A stretch of 64,000 bases of DNA, taken from the NCBI RefSeq assembly GCF_000421345.1, contig NZ_ATWV01000002.1:248001-312000 (forward strand). The letters run 5' to 3'. The notes beneath the pieces were generated by a model. It made no database searches, was not told the origin of the DNA, and was given only the letters and a program-made list of their open reading frames with translations. The position numbers and the translations under genes are program-made. This DNA is from Treponema bryantii NK4A124 (GTDB lineage: Bacteria; Spirochaetota; Spirochaetia; Treponematales; Treponemataceae). Below, piece after piece: positions 15,874-24,785 of this stretch (its first letter is position 1; every line of letters begins with the position of its first letter).

Positions 15874-16119
15874 ATGTGCCAGATGAATGTTTTGGAAGCA
15901 AAAACTAATTTTTCTAAGATTATTGCAATGCTTGAGCGCAAGGAAGAAAAAGAGGTGATTATTGCGAGGGCGGGAAAGCCGGTGGCTAAGGTTGTGCTTT
16001 ATGATAAGCCGAAATCATTTGATGACATTTTTGGAATTGCAAAAGGAAAGTTTACGATTCCAGATGATTTTGATGAGCCTGATGAAGAAATTGCTCGTAT
16101 GTTTGGAATGATAGACTAG
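15874..16119 (+). CDS. Phd/YefM-family antitoxin
   Basis: 81 residues. The N-terminal half has the Phd/YefM fold signature (MNVLEAKTNFSKIIAMLE...VIIARAGKPVAKVVLYDK) that dimerises and binds the operator. The C-terminal acidic, Asp/Glu-rich tail (IPDDFDEPDEEIARMFGMID) is the flexible part that neutralises a PIN toxin. AAGGAGG precedes the ATG. The toxin gene starts 10 bases after the stop, the usual antitoxin-first order, and inverted repeats in the promoter indicate self-regulation. Confidence 0.92.
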   Translation: MCQMNVLEAKTNFSKIIAMLERKEEKEVIIARAGKPVAKVVLYDKPKSFDDIFGIAKGKFTIPDDFDEPDEEIARMFGMID

Positions 16120-16129
16120 GAGGATTTTT

Positions 16130-16537
16130 ATGAGAAGAAATGAAATACTGCTTGATACGCATATTATACTTTGGATGATTTTAGGTGATGAAAGGCTTTC
16201 GCAAAAAGCCAAAAACTTGATTAAAGAAAATATTGGATCGATTTATTACAGCATAGCTTCTATGTGGGAAGTTCAGATTAAATATGATATAAAGAAGATG
16301 CCAATTTCTGGAATAGAATTCATGCATTACTGCGAGCAATCAGGTTATCACAAGCTACCTATAGATGATTTGCATGTGGCTGAGCTTGCTGGTCTTGTAC
16401 GCGATGAAGCTGCTCCTTATCATAATGACCCTTTTGACCGTATTCTTATTTCGCAGGCAAAAGCAGAAGGTTTTACATTTTTGACTCACGATTCTCTGCT
16501 CCGCGGCTATAACGAGCCTTGCCTTGTCGAAGTCTAA
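16130..16537 (+). CDS. VapC-like PIN-domain toxin
   Basis: 135 residues, a PIN-domain endoribonuclease of a type II toxin-antitoxin pair. Acidic metal ligands are Asp9 (LLDTHIILW), Glu47 (MWEVQIK), Asp100/Asp103 (HNDPFDRILISQA) and Asp121 (LTHDSLL). HNDPFDR is typical of the PIN subfamily paired with Phd antitoxins. GGAGG lies seven bases before the ATG. The RNA target cannot be read from sequence; relatives cut initiator tRNA or rRNA loops. All key residues are present, so the toxin should be active. Confidence 0.93.
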   Translation: MRRNEILLDTHIILWMILGDERLSQKAKNLIKENIGSIYYSIASMWEVQIKYDIKKMPISGIEFMHYCEQSGYHKLPIDDLHVAELAGLVRDEAAPYHNDPFDRILISQAKAEGFTFLTHDSLLRGYNEPCLVEV

Positions 16538-16635
16538 TTTTTTTACATTGAATTTGTCTATAAAACTCATTATATTTTATTATATATCGTAAATTTCCCT
16601 GCATTGTTTGTGGGGTAAATATAAGGAGTTAAACG

Positions 16636-17904
16636 ATGATTAAGACCGTTAAAGACGTAGACTTGAAAGGCAAGCGCATCATTATGCGTGTAGACTTCAA
16701 CGTACCAATGAAGGACGGAGTTGTACAGGATGATACTCGTATCATGGCTGCACTTCCTACTATTAAATACATTCTCGAGCAGAACCCACGTTCTCTCGTT
16801 CTTATGTCTCACCTTGGAGACCCTAAAAAGGACGTAAAAAAGGCTCAGGAAAAAGCTGAAAAGGCTGGAAAGACCTGGACAGACGCTGATGCTGAAAAGT
16901 TCATCAACGGAAAGAACCGCATGAAGCCGGTTGTAGAATATTTCGCTTCAAAACTCGGAAAGCCTGTTACTTTCCTCCCAGATGCTCTCGGACAGAAGGC
17001 TGCAATCGACGCTCTTCCAGAAGGAGCTGTTGCAATGCTCGAGAACGTTCGCTTCCACAAGGAAGAAACTTCTAAAGATCCTGCAGAACGCGATGTAATG
17101 GCAAAAGAGCTTGCTACATACGGAGACATCTTCGTAAACGATGCTTTCGGTACAGCTCACCGCGATCAGGCTTCTACAGCTTCTATCGCAAAGTTCATGC
17201 CAGTTCCTTCTGTTGGCGGCTTCCTCATGGAAAAAGAAGTTAAATACATTCAGCCAATGGTAACAAACCCAGAAAAACCAATGACTGCAATCATCGGTGG
17301 TGCTAAGGTTTCTTCAAAGATCGCTGTTCTCGAAAGCCTTATGAAGAATGCTTCTACACTCATTATTGGTGGTGGTATGGCTTATACCTTCCTCAAGGCA
17401 CAGGGACACTCAATCGGTAAGTCTCTTGTTGAAGATGACTTCCTCGATACAGCAAAGGATCTTCTTGCAAAGGCTGAAAAGGCTGGAGTTAAGATTCTTC
17501 TTCCTGTTGACCATGTTGGTGGTGCTGAATTTGCTGATAAGGATCCAGTTGCAGTTGATGCAGTTGATCTTCCAGATAACCTTATGGGTATGGATGTTGG
17601 TCCTAAGACTGTTGAACTTTACAAGAACGCAATTCTTGCTTCAAAGTCTATCGTATGGAACGGACCTGTTGGAGTATTCGAGTTCGAAAACTTCGCAAAG
17701 GGAACTGAAGCTGTAGCCCGCCTCGTTGCAGAAGCAACATCTAAGGGTGCTATGACTGTAGTTGGTGGTGGTGACTCTGTTGCCGCTGTAAACAAGTTCA
17801 ACCTTGCAGACAAGATGAGCCACGTTTCAACTGGTGGTGGAGCTTCTCTCGAATTCCTCGAAGGAAAGACATTGCCTGGTATCGCAATCCTTGCAACAAA
17901 ATAG
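16636..17904 (+). CDS. pgk: Phosphoglycerate kinase
   Basis: 422 residues. It makes ATP from 1,3-bisphosphoglycerate in glycolysis. The family motif [19 protein letters not shown] starts near residue 18. [21 protein letters not shown] and the C-terminal [14 protein letters not shown] with [14 protein letters not shown] (nucleotide site) are all present. An insertion of about 20 charged residues ([22 protein letters not shown]) near 56-76 makes it a little longer than the approximately 395-residue norm, as in some bacterial Pgk. AAGGAG precedes the ATG. Codon bias is strong. Monocistronic; a cluster of hairpins follows. Confidence 0.98.
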   Translation: MIKTVKDVDLKGKRIIMRVDFNVPMKDGVVQDDTRIMAALPTIKYILEQNPRSLVLMSHLGDPKKDVKKAQEKAEKAGKTWTDADAEKFINGKNRMKPVVEYFASKLGKPVTFLPDALGQKAAIDALPEGAVAMLENVRFHKEETSKDPAERDVMAKELATYGDIFVNDAFGTAHRDQASTASIAKFMPVPSVGGFLMEKEVKYIQPMVTNPEKPMTAIIGGAKVSSKIAVLESLMKNASTLIIGGGMAYTFLKAQGHSIGKSLVEDDFLDTAKDLLAKAEKAGVKILLPVDHVGGAEFADKDPVAVDAVDLPDNLMGMDVGPKTVELYKNAILASKSIVWNGPVGVFEFENFAKGTEAVARLVAEATSKGAMTVVGGGDSVAAVNKFNLADKMSHVSTGGGASLEFLEGKTLPGIAILATK

Positions 17905-17905
17905 T

Positions 17906-18062
17906 CGAGTTTTACGAAGTAAAACTCGGTAAGGTCGCGCTAGCGACCGACTTTCACACGGACAGTCAGTCAAGCTGACTGCCGTGTAAAATGTTTAATC
18001 TCCCGACAGACCTTCGGTCTGCGGGAGAAATCAATTTCGACACGACAGCTTCGCTGCGTGTC
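17906..18062. repeat. Array of five consecutive hairpins
   Basis: Five separate stem-loops with different sequences: 17906-17928 (CGAGTTTTAC/GTAAAACTCG), 17933-17948 (GGTCGC/GCGACC), 17956-17987 (ACACGG...CCGTGT with inner CAGTCA...TGACTG), 17999-18028 (TCTCCCG...CGGGAGA with CAGACC/GGTCTG) and 18039-18062 (GACACG/CGTGTC). None has a T-tract. It lies between convergent pgk and a GGDEF gene. Confidence 0.7.
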
Positions 18063-18100
18063 AAATCATAGCGTAGTCACAGAAGCCATTTCGGCATCGA

Positions 18101-19252
18101 CTACAAACTCTTCAGCATTTTCTTGTTTTCGTACATTTCTGTATCTGCACGCTTCATAACATCATTAAAGCATTTGTCGCTTGTTGAATCGTAAATCGCA
18201 AAGCCTGCTGCAAAAGATTTCTTTTCAACAAGAGGGCAGTCTTTTGTGATTTCGCTTCTGGTAACATCGTCAACAATCTGTTTCAGACGTTCTATGTTTT
18301 CATAATCATCATTCTGCAGAATTGCAACAAACTCATCTCCGCCAATTCTGAAGACTGGACTGTGCTTAAAAATATCACAGATTGTCTTACAGCAGCCGAT
18401 TATGTATGCGTCACCACTGTCGTGGCCGAAGCTGTCATTTACGATTTTAAGATTATTTAAGTCACATTCGCAGATGGCAAATTCGAGAGAATCAGCCTGA
18501 GAAGAAATCTCTTTATCAAAATCTCTGATTTTGTTTTCAAAGGAAACTCGGCTCATAACCCTGGTAAGCGCATCATGATTAGAAATATCCTTTTCCATAT
18601 TGATTGTTTCTATCATAAGGTGGCGCAAAATAGTTTGAACTAAAATGTAGAGAAGGATAGCCGTAACACAAATACTCATGTAGCCGGAATTAATACTTCC
18701 GTCTATGGCATTTGCAACATTTCCTACTATCATAATGGAAGTAATTAAAAGAATGTTAATCAAATAACGAAGCTTAGATCTTATTCCAATCAGAATAAAA
18801 ACAAAAAGCACATAACCAAAATCTATAGCACAGAAGATAAGATAAGAGGCATAGGCCGGGCCTCTGTGGAAGATTCCGCTGGAATCAATATAAAAAACAA
18901 TTCCTGTAAAAAGGGAAATAATTTCAACGACGACATTAAGAGTCATAAAGCCCAGCATGAATCTGATTGAATGCTTCATTCCGCTGCTGCGGGCCAGGCA
19001 GACACCAAGATAAGGAGAAATACAAAATTCGGAAAAGGTTATGAACCAGTGAATCTTTGGAGAACAGAAATTTGTTTTATCAGCTAAAACGCCCAGATAT
19101 TCACAAATTGCTCCGAGAGCAGCAAGAATAAAAGTAATTCTGAACCATTTGATGTCATCTTTATTAAGAATGGTATTCTTGCCGGCGTCAATTGCGAGAA
19201 TAATCATGCTGATAACACAGACTGCAATCGTTACTGTGTAGTTATGATCCAT
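18101..19252 (-). CDS. Membrane diguanylate cyclase (GGDEF)
   Basis: 383 residues. Residues 5-212 contain about seven hydrophobic segments forming a membrane sensor of no named type. Residues 222-383 are a GGDEF domain: DALT-V at 227, CDLNNLKIVNDSFGHDSGD (263-281), and an intact active site RIGGDEF (302-308). It should therefore make cyclic di-GMP. No RxxD inhibitory site is seen five residues before GGDEF (the position reads FKHS), so product feedback is probably absent. TATAAT at 19266-19261 stands eight bases before the ATG with no Shine-Dalgarno, suggesting a leaderless message. Its possible counterpart is the EAL protein at 61156. Confidence 0.92.
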   Translation of the reverse strand: MDHNYTVTIAVCVISMIILAIDAGKNTILNKDDIKWFRITFILAALGAICEYLGVLADKTNFCSPKIHWFITFSEFCISPYLGVCLARSSGMKHSIRFMLGFMTLNVVVEIISLFTGIVFYIDSSGIFHRGPAYASYLIFCAIDFGYVLFVFILIGIRSKLRYLINILLITSIMIVGNVANAIDGSINSGYMSICVTAILLYILVQTILRHLMIETINMEKDISNHDALTRVMSRVSFENKIRDFDKEISSQADSLEFAICECDLNNLKIVNDSFGHDSGDAYIIGCCKTICDIFKHSPVFRIGGDEFVAILQNDDYENIERLKQIVDDVTRSEITKDCPLVEKKSFAAGFAIYDSTSDKCFNDVMKRADTEMYENKKMLKSL

Positions 19253-19316
19253 AGATTTATATTATACACCCACAATGTTGAAAGTCTCAATTAAATTTAT
19301 TAAAATAAATAATCAT

Positions 19317-19347
19317 GTCATTGCGAGGCCGTAAGCCGAAGCAATCT
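19317..19347. repeat. Short palindrome, family C
   Basis: GTCATTGCGAGGC...GCCGAAGCAATCT, an imperfect palindrome in the tpiA leader. It creates an in-frame upstream ATG (19315) that encodes repeat-derived residues only. Confidence 0.6.
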
Positions 19348-19368
19348 AAAATAAAAGGAGTCATAATT

Positions 19369-20118
19369 ATGGCAAGAACACATTATATTGCTGGTAACTG
19401 GAAGATGAACACAACAAAGGCTGAGGCTGTTGCACTCGCAAAAGACCTTGTTGAACAGTTGAAGGGAAAAACAAATAAATATATGATTGGTGTTCCTTTT
19501 GTATACCTCGATGCAGTAGCTCAGGTTGTAAAGGGGTCAAACATCATTCTTGCAGCTCAGGACTGTGCTGCTACAGATAACGGAGCTCACACAGGTGAAG
19601 TTTCCTGCGCTATGCTCAAGGATATTGGATGTCAGTGTGTAATCCTCGGACACTCAGAGCGCCGTCACGAAATTGGTGAGTCTGATGAACTTATCAACAA
19701 GAAGGTTCGCAAGGCACTTGCAAGCGGTCTCGAAGTTGATCTTTGTATCGGTGAGCTTTTGAGCGAACGCGAAGCTGGTGAAGCTGAACAGGTTTGTGCA
19801 TTCCAGCTTTCTGCAGGTCTCGCAGGTGTTACAGAAGAGCAGATGAAGAACGTAACAATCGCTTACGAACCGGTTTGGGCTATCGGTACAGGTAAAACTG
19901 CTACTCCGGATGATGCTCAGGCTATCCACAAGTTCATCCGCGGTTACATCGCAAAACTTTACAATCAGAAAGTAGCTGATGAAGTAATTATCCAGTACGG
20001 TGGATCTATGAAGGCTTCTAACGCTCCAGAGCTTCTCGCTCAGCCAGATATCGACGGTGGTTTGATTGGTGGAGCAAGCCTTAAAGCTGAGACATTTGTA
20101 CCTATTTGTGTACTCTAA
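19369..20118 (+). CDS. tpiA: Triosephosphate isomerase
   Basis: 249 residues. It interconverts dihydroxyacetone phosphate and glyceraldehyde 3-phosphate. Catalytic residues are Lys12 (AGNWKMN), His95 (ILGHSERR) and Glu167 (AYEPVWAIGTG); the phosphate-binding loop YGGSMKASNA and GGLIGGASL close the barrel. The ATG at 19369 is chosen because AAAGGAG at 19354-19360 precedes it; an earlier in-frame ATG at 19315 lies in a palindromic repeat and would add 18 non-family residues. Monocistronic with a terminator downstream. Confidence 0.98.
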   Translation: MARTHYIAGNWKMNTTKAEAVALAKDLVEQLKGKTNKYMIGVPFVYLDAVAQVVKGSNIILAAQDCAATDNGAHTGEVSCAMLKDIGCQCVILGHSERRHEIGESDELINKKVRKALASGLEVDLCIGELLSEREAGEAEQVCAFQLSAGLAGVTEEQMKNVTIAYEPVWAIGTGKTATPDDAQAIHKFIRGYIAKLYNQKVADEVIIQYGGSMKASNAPELLAQPDIDGGLIGGASLKAETFVPICVL

Positions 20119-20123
20119 TTATA

Positions 20124-20201
20124 GATGCTGAAACAAGTTCAGCATGACGTCATCCCGAAACAAGTACAACTTTACGTCATCCCGAACTAGTTTCGGGATC
20201 T
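20124..20201. repeat. Family B repeat cluster
   Basis: Two clear copies (20124-20148 and 20176-20201) flank a degenerate third (about 20149-20175, GTCATCCCGAAACAAGTAC) that has lost its pairing. Confidence 0.85.
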
Positions 20202-20202
20202 A

Positions 20203-20257
20203 AAAACCGATGGTTTGATGTAGTTAACAACTGCATAGCCATCGGTTTCTTTTTTTA
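20203..20257 (+). terminator. Rho-independent terminator of tpiA
   Basis: AAACCGATGG/CCATCGGTTT stem with a seven-T run after it, located beyond the family B repeats. Confidence 0.85.
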
Positions 20258-20381
20258 ACGGATTTTCGATTGTTGGCTTGTGAAAAATTCATCATTTTTT
20301 ATGCGTATTTACTGACTACAAGTTTTTCGTAAGTTGCTATTATCTGATACAAGGTTCAAAAGGATTTTATCGGATAGGGTT

Positions 20382-22013
20382 ATGAGAAAAACAATTCTTG
20401 TATCAGTAAGTTTTTTTCTTATATTAAACACAAGTCTTCTCTCTGGGCAGGAAACAGAGGTAGAAACTGTTCCAGAAATTGAAGTAGAAGCAGAAAATAC
20501 CGCCGCAGTTATAGAATCCAGTTTTGATGCCTGCTTTGGTTCTGTTTCTCAGATTGTTCAGAATGCAGCTGGAACTCTTCTTGCCGCTTCTGATGAAAAT
20601 AGTATTACTGTTTATGACGCAAAGACTTTTACCCCGATAGAAAAGTTTTATGACGGAAAACTTTCCAGATTTTATTTTTATTCTGAAGGTGAAAATGACT
20701 TTTTTGCCGTAATAACGGATAACGGACAGTTTGTTGTAAGAAAACTTATAAAACTTGATGAAGGCTGGTGTTTTGAAGAGGGTGAACCCTATTATTCTGC
20801 CGATTGTTCCGATGTTTCAGGAAGAAAAAAACTTACGGCAGTTTCATTCAGCAGCAATTCAGACTATGTAGCAGCTGCTTTTAATGATAATTCTGTTCAG
20901 GTTCACTTCCGTCTTCGTTCAACAGCTTCTTCTATTTCACATACAATTAATACTCATAGAACTCCAGTTTACGGGCTTGAATTCAGTAAGAATGGAGATT
21001 ATCTGGCCACGGTTTCAACTGATGGCGAGGCTTATATCTGGAATTCTTATACAACTTCGCGCATCACTCATTTAAAAGGAATATATGCACGTGCGAGAGT
21101 TCCTGTCTGTTTTACAGATGATTCAGTCTATATAGTCAGTCTGGACAGCAGAAACTCCTTCCGTATTTCAGATTTTTCGGGAAATACTCTTTATTCAATT
21201 TTGACCGGTCGTCCTATTACCGCAATTAAGCCTCTTAAAGATCCGGATCTTCTTGCAATCAGAAACGATAAGAATGAAGTAATGGTTTACAGCATTTCTT
21301 CTCGCAGACCACTTTCGGTTACAAGTGCCGTTCGGGAAGATGGCGGGGATGCTGCATTTACAGCCTTTGAGTTTGATGCTTCGTCTGATCTTATGTACGC
21401 AGGTTATTCTGATGGAAAAATTTGTCTTATAGAACCCCTTCCATATCTTGATGACACTTCAATGCTTGTTACGGATGCTGCTCTAGCCGGCAAAGGTGAG
21501 GGGAACTTTATACATCAGAAGTTTTCAAGCCTTTCTGTCTGCGCCGGAACAAACTATATGACAAAGCCTTATCTGCTTTCTGTAAATCTTCGCGGCGAAT
21601 ATCTTTATTCCGAAGCAATTTCGCCGTTTTTTGTGGGAGGCGGGCTCAGTCTTGCAGTCGGATTTCCTCGTAATGAATATCCTGCCACATACAAGCTTGG
21701 GGGTGAGTATGTAGATGCGCCAAAACTGTTTTCTGCAACTCTTTATGCACCGGCAGGTTATGCTTTTTCGCCATGGAATAATGAAATAAGAATCCTTACA
21801 ACCTTGAAAATGGGCGCAAAAATGTCCTCTCTTACTCTTATAAATGGCGGAAATTACATTCTGGGAGACCCGGTTTTTTCTTTTTTTGCAGCTGTTGGAG
21901 CCGGAATGCAGATTAAATGGTTTGAATTTGATTTGAATATTGAATACGACACATTGGGAAAGTTCAGTCCTTCGCTTTATGCAGGCTATGCTTTCCGATG
22001 GGGAGAGAAATAA
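20382..22013 (+). CDS. Exported WD40-like propeller joined to a C-terminal outer-membrane barrel
   Basis: 543 residues. The ATG at 20382 gives a proper signal peptide (MRKTILVSVSFFLILNTSLLSG-Q); a longer TTG-start frame would bury it. Residues about 45-360 contain WD40-like blades, for example VYGLEFSKNGDYLATVSTDG followed by EAYIWNS. From about 380 to the end (FSSLSVCAGTNYMTKPYLLSVNL...YAGYAFRWGEK) amphipathic strands resemble an eight-strand barrel. The chain may thus anchor a periplasmic propeller to the outer membrane, a fusion I do not recall as a named family. The next lipoprotein gene overlaps its stop codon (TAATG), so the two are translationally coupled. Confidence 0.72.
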   Translation: MRKTILVSVSFFLILNTSLLSGQETEVETVPEIEVEAENTAAVIESSFDACFGSVSQIVQNAAGTLLAASDENSITVYDAKTFTPIEKFYDGKLSRFYFYSEGENDFFAVITDNGQFVVRKLIKLDEGWCFEEGEPYYSADCSDVSGRKKLTAVSFSSNSDYVAAAFNDNSVQVHFRLRSTASSISHTINTHRTPVYGLEFSKNGDYLATVSTDGEAYIWNSYTTSRITHLKGIYARARVPVCFTDDSVYIVSLDSRNSFRISDFSGNTLYSILTGRPITAIKPLKDPDLLAIRNDKNEVMVYSISSRRPLSVTSAVREDGGDAAFTAFEFDASSDLMYAGYSDGKICLIEPLPYLDDTSMLVTDAALAGKGEGNFIHQKFSSLSVCAGTNYMTKPYLLSVNLRGEYLYSEAISPFFVGGGLSLAVGFPRNEYPATYKLGGEYVDAPKLFSATLYAPAGYAFSPWNNEIRILTTLKMGAKMSSLTLINGGNYILGDPVFSFFAAVGAGMQIKWFEFDLNIEYDTLGKFSPSLYAGYAFRWGEK

Positions 22014-22462
22014 TGAAAAAGTTTTTTTTGATAATAGCTGTTGTTCTTTTTGTTTTTGCGGGCTGTGATAATTCTTACGACCAGATGATTGAAGATTTTA
22101 ACAGTTCATATTTTTCAAAAGGGTATAAAGAACCGGAACCATACACAACCGGCAGCAGTACTTTTGAAGAAGGTCAGATGCTGGATGAAATTGTGAGTAT
22201 GATTGACGGTTCAGTAACAATGTTTACTGCACCAGAGGGTGGGGAAGGCTGTGTGTATGAATGGAAAGCCCATATTCCATGTAAAGATTCCAATGGAAAG
22301 GACTATATGAAAGAGACTGTTGTTGGAAATGAAAGAGTGTTGTGTTATACAGCTCCTGGAGTTTTCAATTCAGATAAAGAAAACAAGCTGACTCTTACGC
22401 TTACAGAGGCTTCTGGTAAAACGTATACAGATACAGCAATGGTTTTCATAACAATAGAATAA
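22013..22462 (+). CDS. Small exported lipoprotein
   Basis: 149 residues. The ATG overlaps the stop of the propeller/barrel gene by one base, with GGGGAGAG just upstream. The signal MKKFFLIIAVVLFVFAGC gives lipidated Cys18. The mature part ends in a beta-sandwich-like stretch (NKLTLTLTEASGKTYTDTAMVFITIE) reminiscent of Ig-like periplasmic domains. The coupling suggests a complex with the upstream protein at the outer membrane (inference). Function unknown. Confidence 0.8.
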   Translation: MKKFFLIIAVVLFVFAGCDNSYDQMIEDFNSSYFSKGYKEPEPYTTGSSTFEEGQMLDEIVSMIDGSVTMFTAPEGGEGCVYEWKAHIPCKDSNGKDYMKETVVGNERVLCYTAPGVFNSDKENKLTLTLTEASGKTYTDTAMVFITIE

Positions 22463-22503
22463 AAATAAAAAAAATGCCGGCATGTAACCGGCGCGGAGGA
22501 AAA

Positions 22504-24270
22504 ATGAAAAGTAAATTTAAGAGTTTGCTTTTGGCTGCAGCAGCAGTTATGCTATTTGCAGGTTGTTCAAACGTTGCATTGGAAGATGCAAGCGCAGAAG
22601 GTTCGGATGCAGGCGACAAGTGCGTGCTGTCTATTGGTATTACTGGATATGATGGTTATACAAAAAAATCTAATTCTGTAAATAGTAAACGTACTATTGC
22701 TCCAGATCCTATTTCATCAAAGGAAGGATTAACCTTTGAAATTGAAGGTAAATCTGCCCGCAATTATGAACTGGCAAAACAGGCTATTGAGTTTGATGAT
22801 GATGATAAATCAACCACAAGAATTGCCCTTGAGTATGATGTCTGGTATCTTGTATTGCATGCAAAGCTTGATGGTAAAGAAGTTTTAAGAGGTATGACAA
22901 CTGTAGACTTAAGAAAGGCTAACAGCGGAGTTGTATTTAATCTTTCTTCAAAGAATCTTACAGGAAACGGTTCTCTTAAAGTTACATTAACAGTTCCTTC
23001 AACAGTAATGACAAAATACGAATCTGGTCTTTATGATGTAAATACAGACAAACTTTTGTATTCTCTTACATCAGGAACTGCTCCTGCTAATAATCCAAAA
23101 ATTATAGAAATTACAGGTAGTGATATTCCTGCTGGTGACTATATTATTAAATTCTTCCCTCTTAATGAAAATGACGAATCTCTTGGTGCCTGGTCAGATG
23201 TAATCAATATCCGTCCTGGTCGTGAAACTACAGGTACTGCAACTCTGGATGGTCTTCTTACACCTCCAGATGCACCAGAAGGATTTACGGTAACCCTTGA
23301 TACAGATGCAGCTAAAGGTCAGTACTATGTAGTAGATCTTGCTTGGAGTGATAAATCATTTAATGAAGAAAACTTTGTTTTGTATCTCTATAATGCAGAT
23401 TCAGGAAGTAATGTTCTTCTTAAGAAATTTGATAATGATTTCTATGGTGATACAACTTACTGGGTTGAAGGCACTCTTGGTATGTCAACAAAGTCTTGTA
23501 AGCTTAAACTCGAAACTGGTCACCTTTATGAAATGGAATTAACTGCAAAGAACAATGCTGGTGAATCTGGTAAAGCACCTCGCGAAGATTCTGCGGATTT
23601 TGCTGCAGATAACACAGTAAACCAGCAGAGATTCGTATATCACCTGAATGGTGGAAAATATGAAGGTTCTACAAGAGATAATTTTGATTATGTAACATAT
23701 CCAAGAGCAAGTACCTTTACACTCTGGACTCCTGCCGCAAGTGATCTTAAATATAATGGTCATAACTTCAGCGGCTGGGTAGATTCAACGGGTGCTGCGC
23801 CAAGTATTGCTGCAACTGATTTCTCTAATATTGATTTGTACGCAACTTACCTTAATGACGATACAAACTTCAGTTTTAATTTGGATGATGTAGAAAAATC
23901 TAAGACATTAACAGTATCAGTTACAAAGCCTGATTCAAATCGTGTTACACAGACAGGTAATACTTTTGTTGTTAAAACAAAGAATTCTGATGGTAATGCC
24001 GGCGGAAATGCAGGTGTTAATGCAAATATCTGGAATTCAAGCCTTACTTTTGCTATTACTGACGAAGATATTGCTGCTGCTGATATTACAAAGATGGCGG
24101 TATATGTAAGCTCAGAAGAAAAGGCTTCTGCTACAAATGCTAAATCTTGTGAATGTAGCCTTTCTAACTTCAAGAATGGTGGAAACTTCTACGTTTCTGT
24201 AACATGTCAGATTGGCGAAAGAACATACTCTTGTAATCCAATTTTGATAACAGTTGATGTTCAGGAATAA
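22504..24270 (+). CDS. Large exported lipoprotein with Ig-like and InlB-type repeat domains
   Basis: 588 residues. The ATG at 22504 has GGAGG before it. The lipoprotein signal MLFAGC gives Cys20. The first 250 residues are beta-rich, with PSTVMTKYESGLYDV. A fibronectin-like segment (PPDAPEGFTVTLDTDAAKGQYYVVDLAW) follows near 255-350. Residues near 390-450 (FVYHLNGGKYEG...HNFSGWVDSTG...LYATY) match the Listeria-Bacteroides/InlB B-repeat type. The C-terminal 130 residues are another beta domain. The likely role is as a surface-exposed binding or adhesion protein. Third gene of a cluster with the propeller/barrel gene. Confidence 0.78.
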   Translation: MKSKFKSLLLAAAAVMLFAGCSNVALEDASAEGSDAGDKCVLSIGITGYDGYTKKSNSVNSKRTIAPDPISSKEGLTFEIEGKSARNYELAKQAIEFDDDDKSTTRIALEYDVWYLVLHAKLDGKEVLRGMTTVDLRKANSGVVFNLSSKNLTGNGSLKVTLTVPSTVMTKYESGLYDVNTDKLLYSLTSGTAPANNPKIIEITGSDIPAGDYIIKFFPLNENDESLGAWSDVINIRPGRETTGTATLDGLLTPPDAPEGFTVTLDTDAAKGQYYVVDLAWSDKSFNEENFVLYLYNADSGSNVLLKKFDNDFYGDTTYWVEGTLGMSTKSCKLKLETGHLYEMELTAKNNAGESGKAPREDSADFAADNTVNQQRFVYHLNGGKYEGSTRDNFDYVTYPRASTFTLWTPAASDLKYNGHNFSGWVDSTGAAPSIAATDFSNIDLYATYLNDDTNFSFNLDDVEKSKTLTVSVTKPDSNRVTQTGNTFVVKTKNSDGNAGGNAGVNANIWNSSLTFAITDEDIAAADITKMAVYVSSEEKASATNAKSCECSLSNFKNGGNFYVSVTCQIGERTYSCNPILITVDVQE

Positions 24271-24309
24271 TAGTTAGAAGTATATAAATTTCTTTTTATG
24301 TATAGAAAG

Positions 24310-24342
24310 AGCCGGATCGGACCTCTCCCTTCCGGCTTTTTT
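24310..24342 (+). terminator. Rho-independent terminator
   Basis: AGCCGGA/TCCGGCT stem with six T, closing the 20382-24270 gene cluster. Confidence 0.85.
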
Positions 24343-24439
24343 GTGGCTGTTATTTGTGGTCGAAACATTGACGAAAGCCCCTGTTTTCACTAAAATATAA
24401 TACACTTTATTTGATTAAAAATTTTTGGAGATATTATTT

Positions 24440-24775
24440 ATGGGTACAATTGGCGTTGTTCTTCTGGTATTTTTTGTAATCGTTTGTCTTTTGCTGGTTC
24501 TTCTTGTTTCAATTCAGGACGACGGTGAAAACGGAATGGGACTTCTTGGTGGTCGTGGAACTGCTGCATTTGGTTCACATTCTGCAAGTGTTCTTACCAA
24601 GACAACTTTCGTATTAGTTTTCCTTTTCTTTGCTCTTTCTTTTGCTCTTGCTATGGTAAATAAAAAGCCTAAGCTCGATAAGGACCTCGTTCCAGCAACA
24701 GCAGTTGAATCAACAGAATCTGCTGCAGAAAGCACTTCAGCTGACTGGTGGGCAGAATCAGAATCTGCTAACTAA
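24440..24775 (+). CDS. secG: Protein-export membrane protein SecG
   Basis: 111 residues with two transmembrane helices (about 2-25 and 52-72) joined by the SecG loop SIQDDGENGMGLLGGRGTAAFGSHSAS. The loop sequence around G-GLLGG, F-S is diagnostic. It is an accessory subunit of the SecYEG translocase. A Ser/Glu/Ala-rich C-terminal tail is an extension. The ATG at 24440 is used (TTGGAG nine bases before it); a TTG at 24425 is the ribosome site itself. The PTS-like gene follows after 10 bases, so they are co-transcribed. Confidence 0.93.
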   Translation: MGTIGVVLLVFFVIVCLLLVLLVSIQDDGENGMGLLGGRGTAAFGSHSASVLTKTTFVLVFLFFALSFALAMVNKKPKLDKDLVPATAVESTESAAESTSADWWAESESAN

Positions 24776-24785
24776 GGAGCCTTGA

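Noticed and set aside
19315-19368. N-terminal extension of tpiA
   Set aside because: It is encoded by a palindromic repeat and AAAGGAG lies between it and the real ATG.
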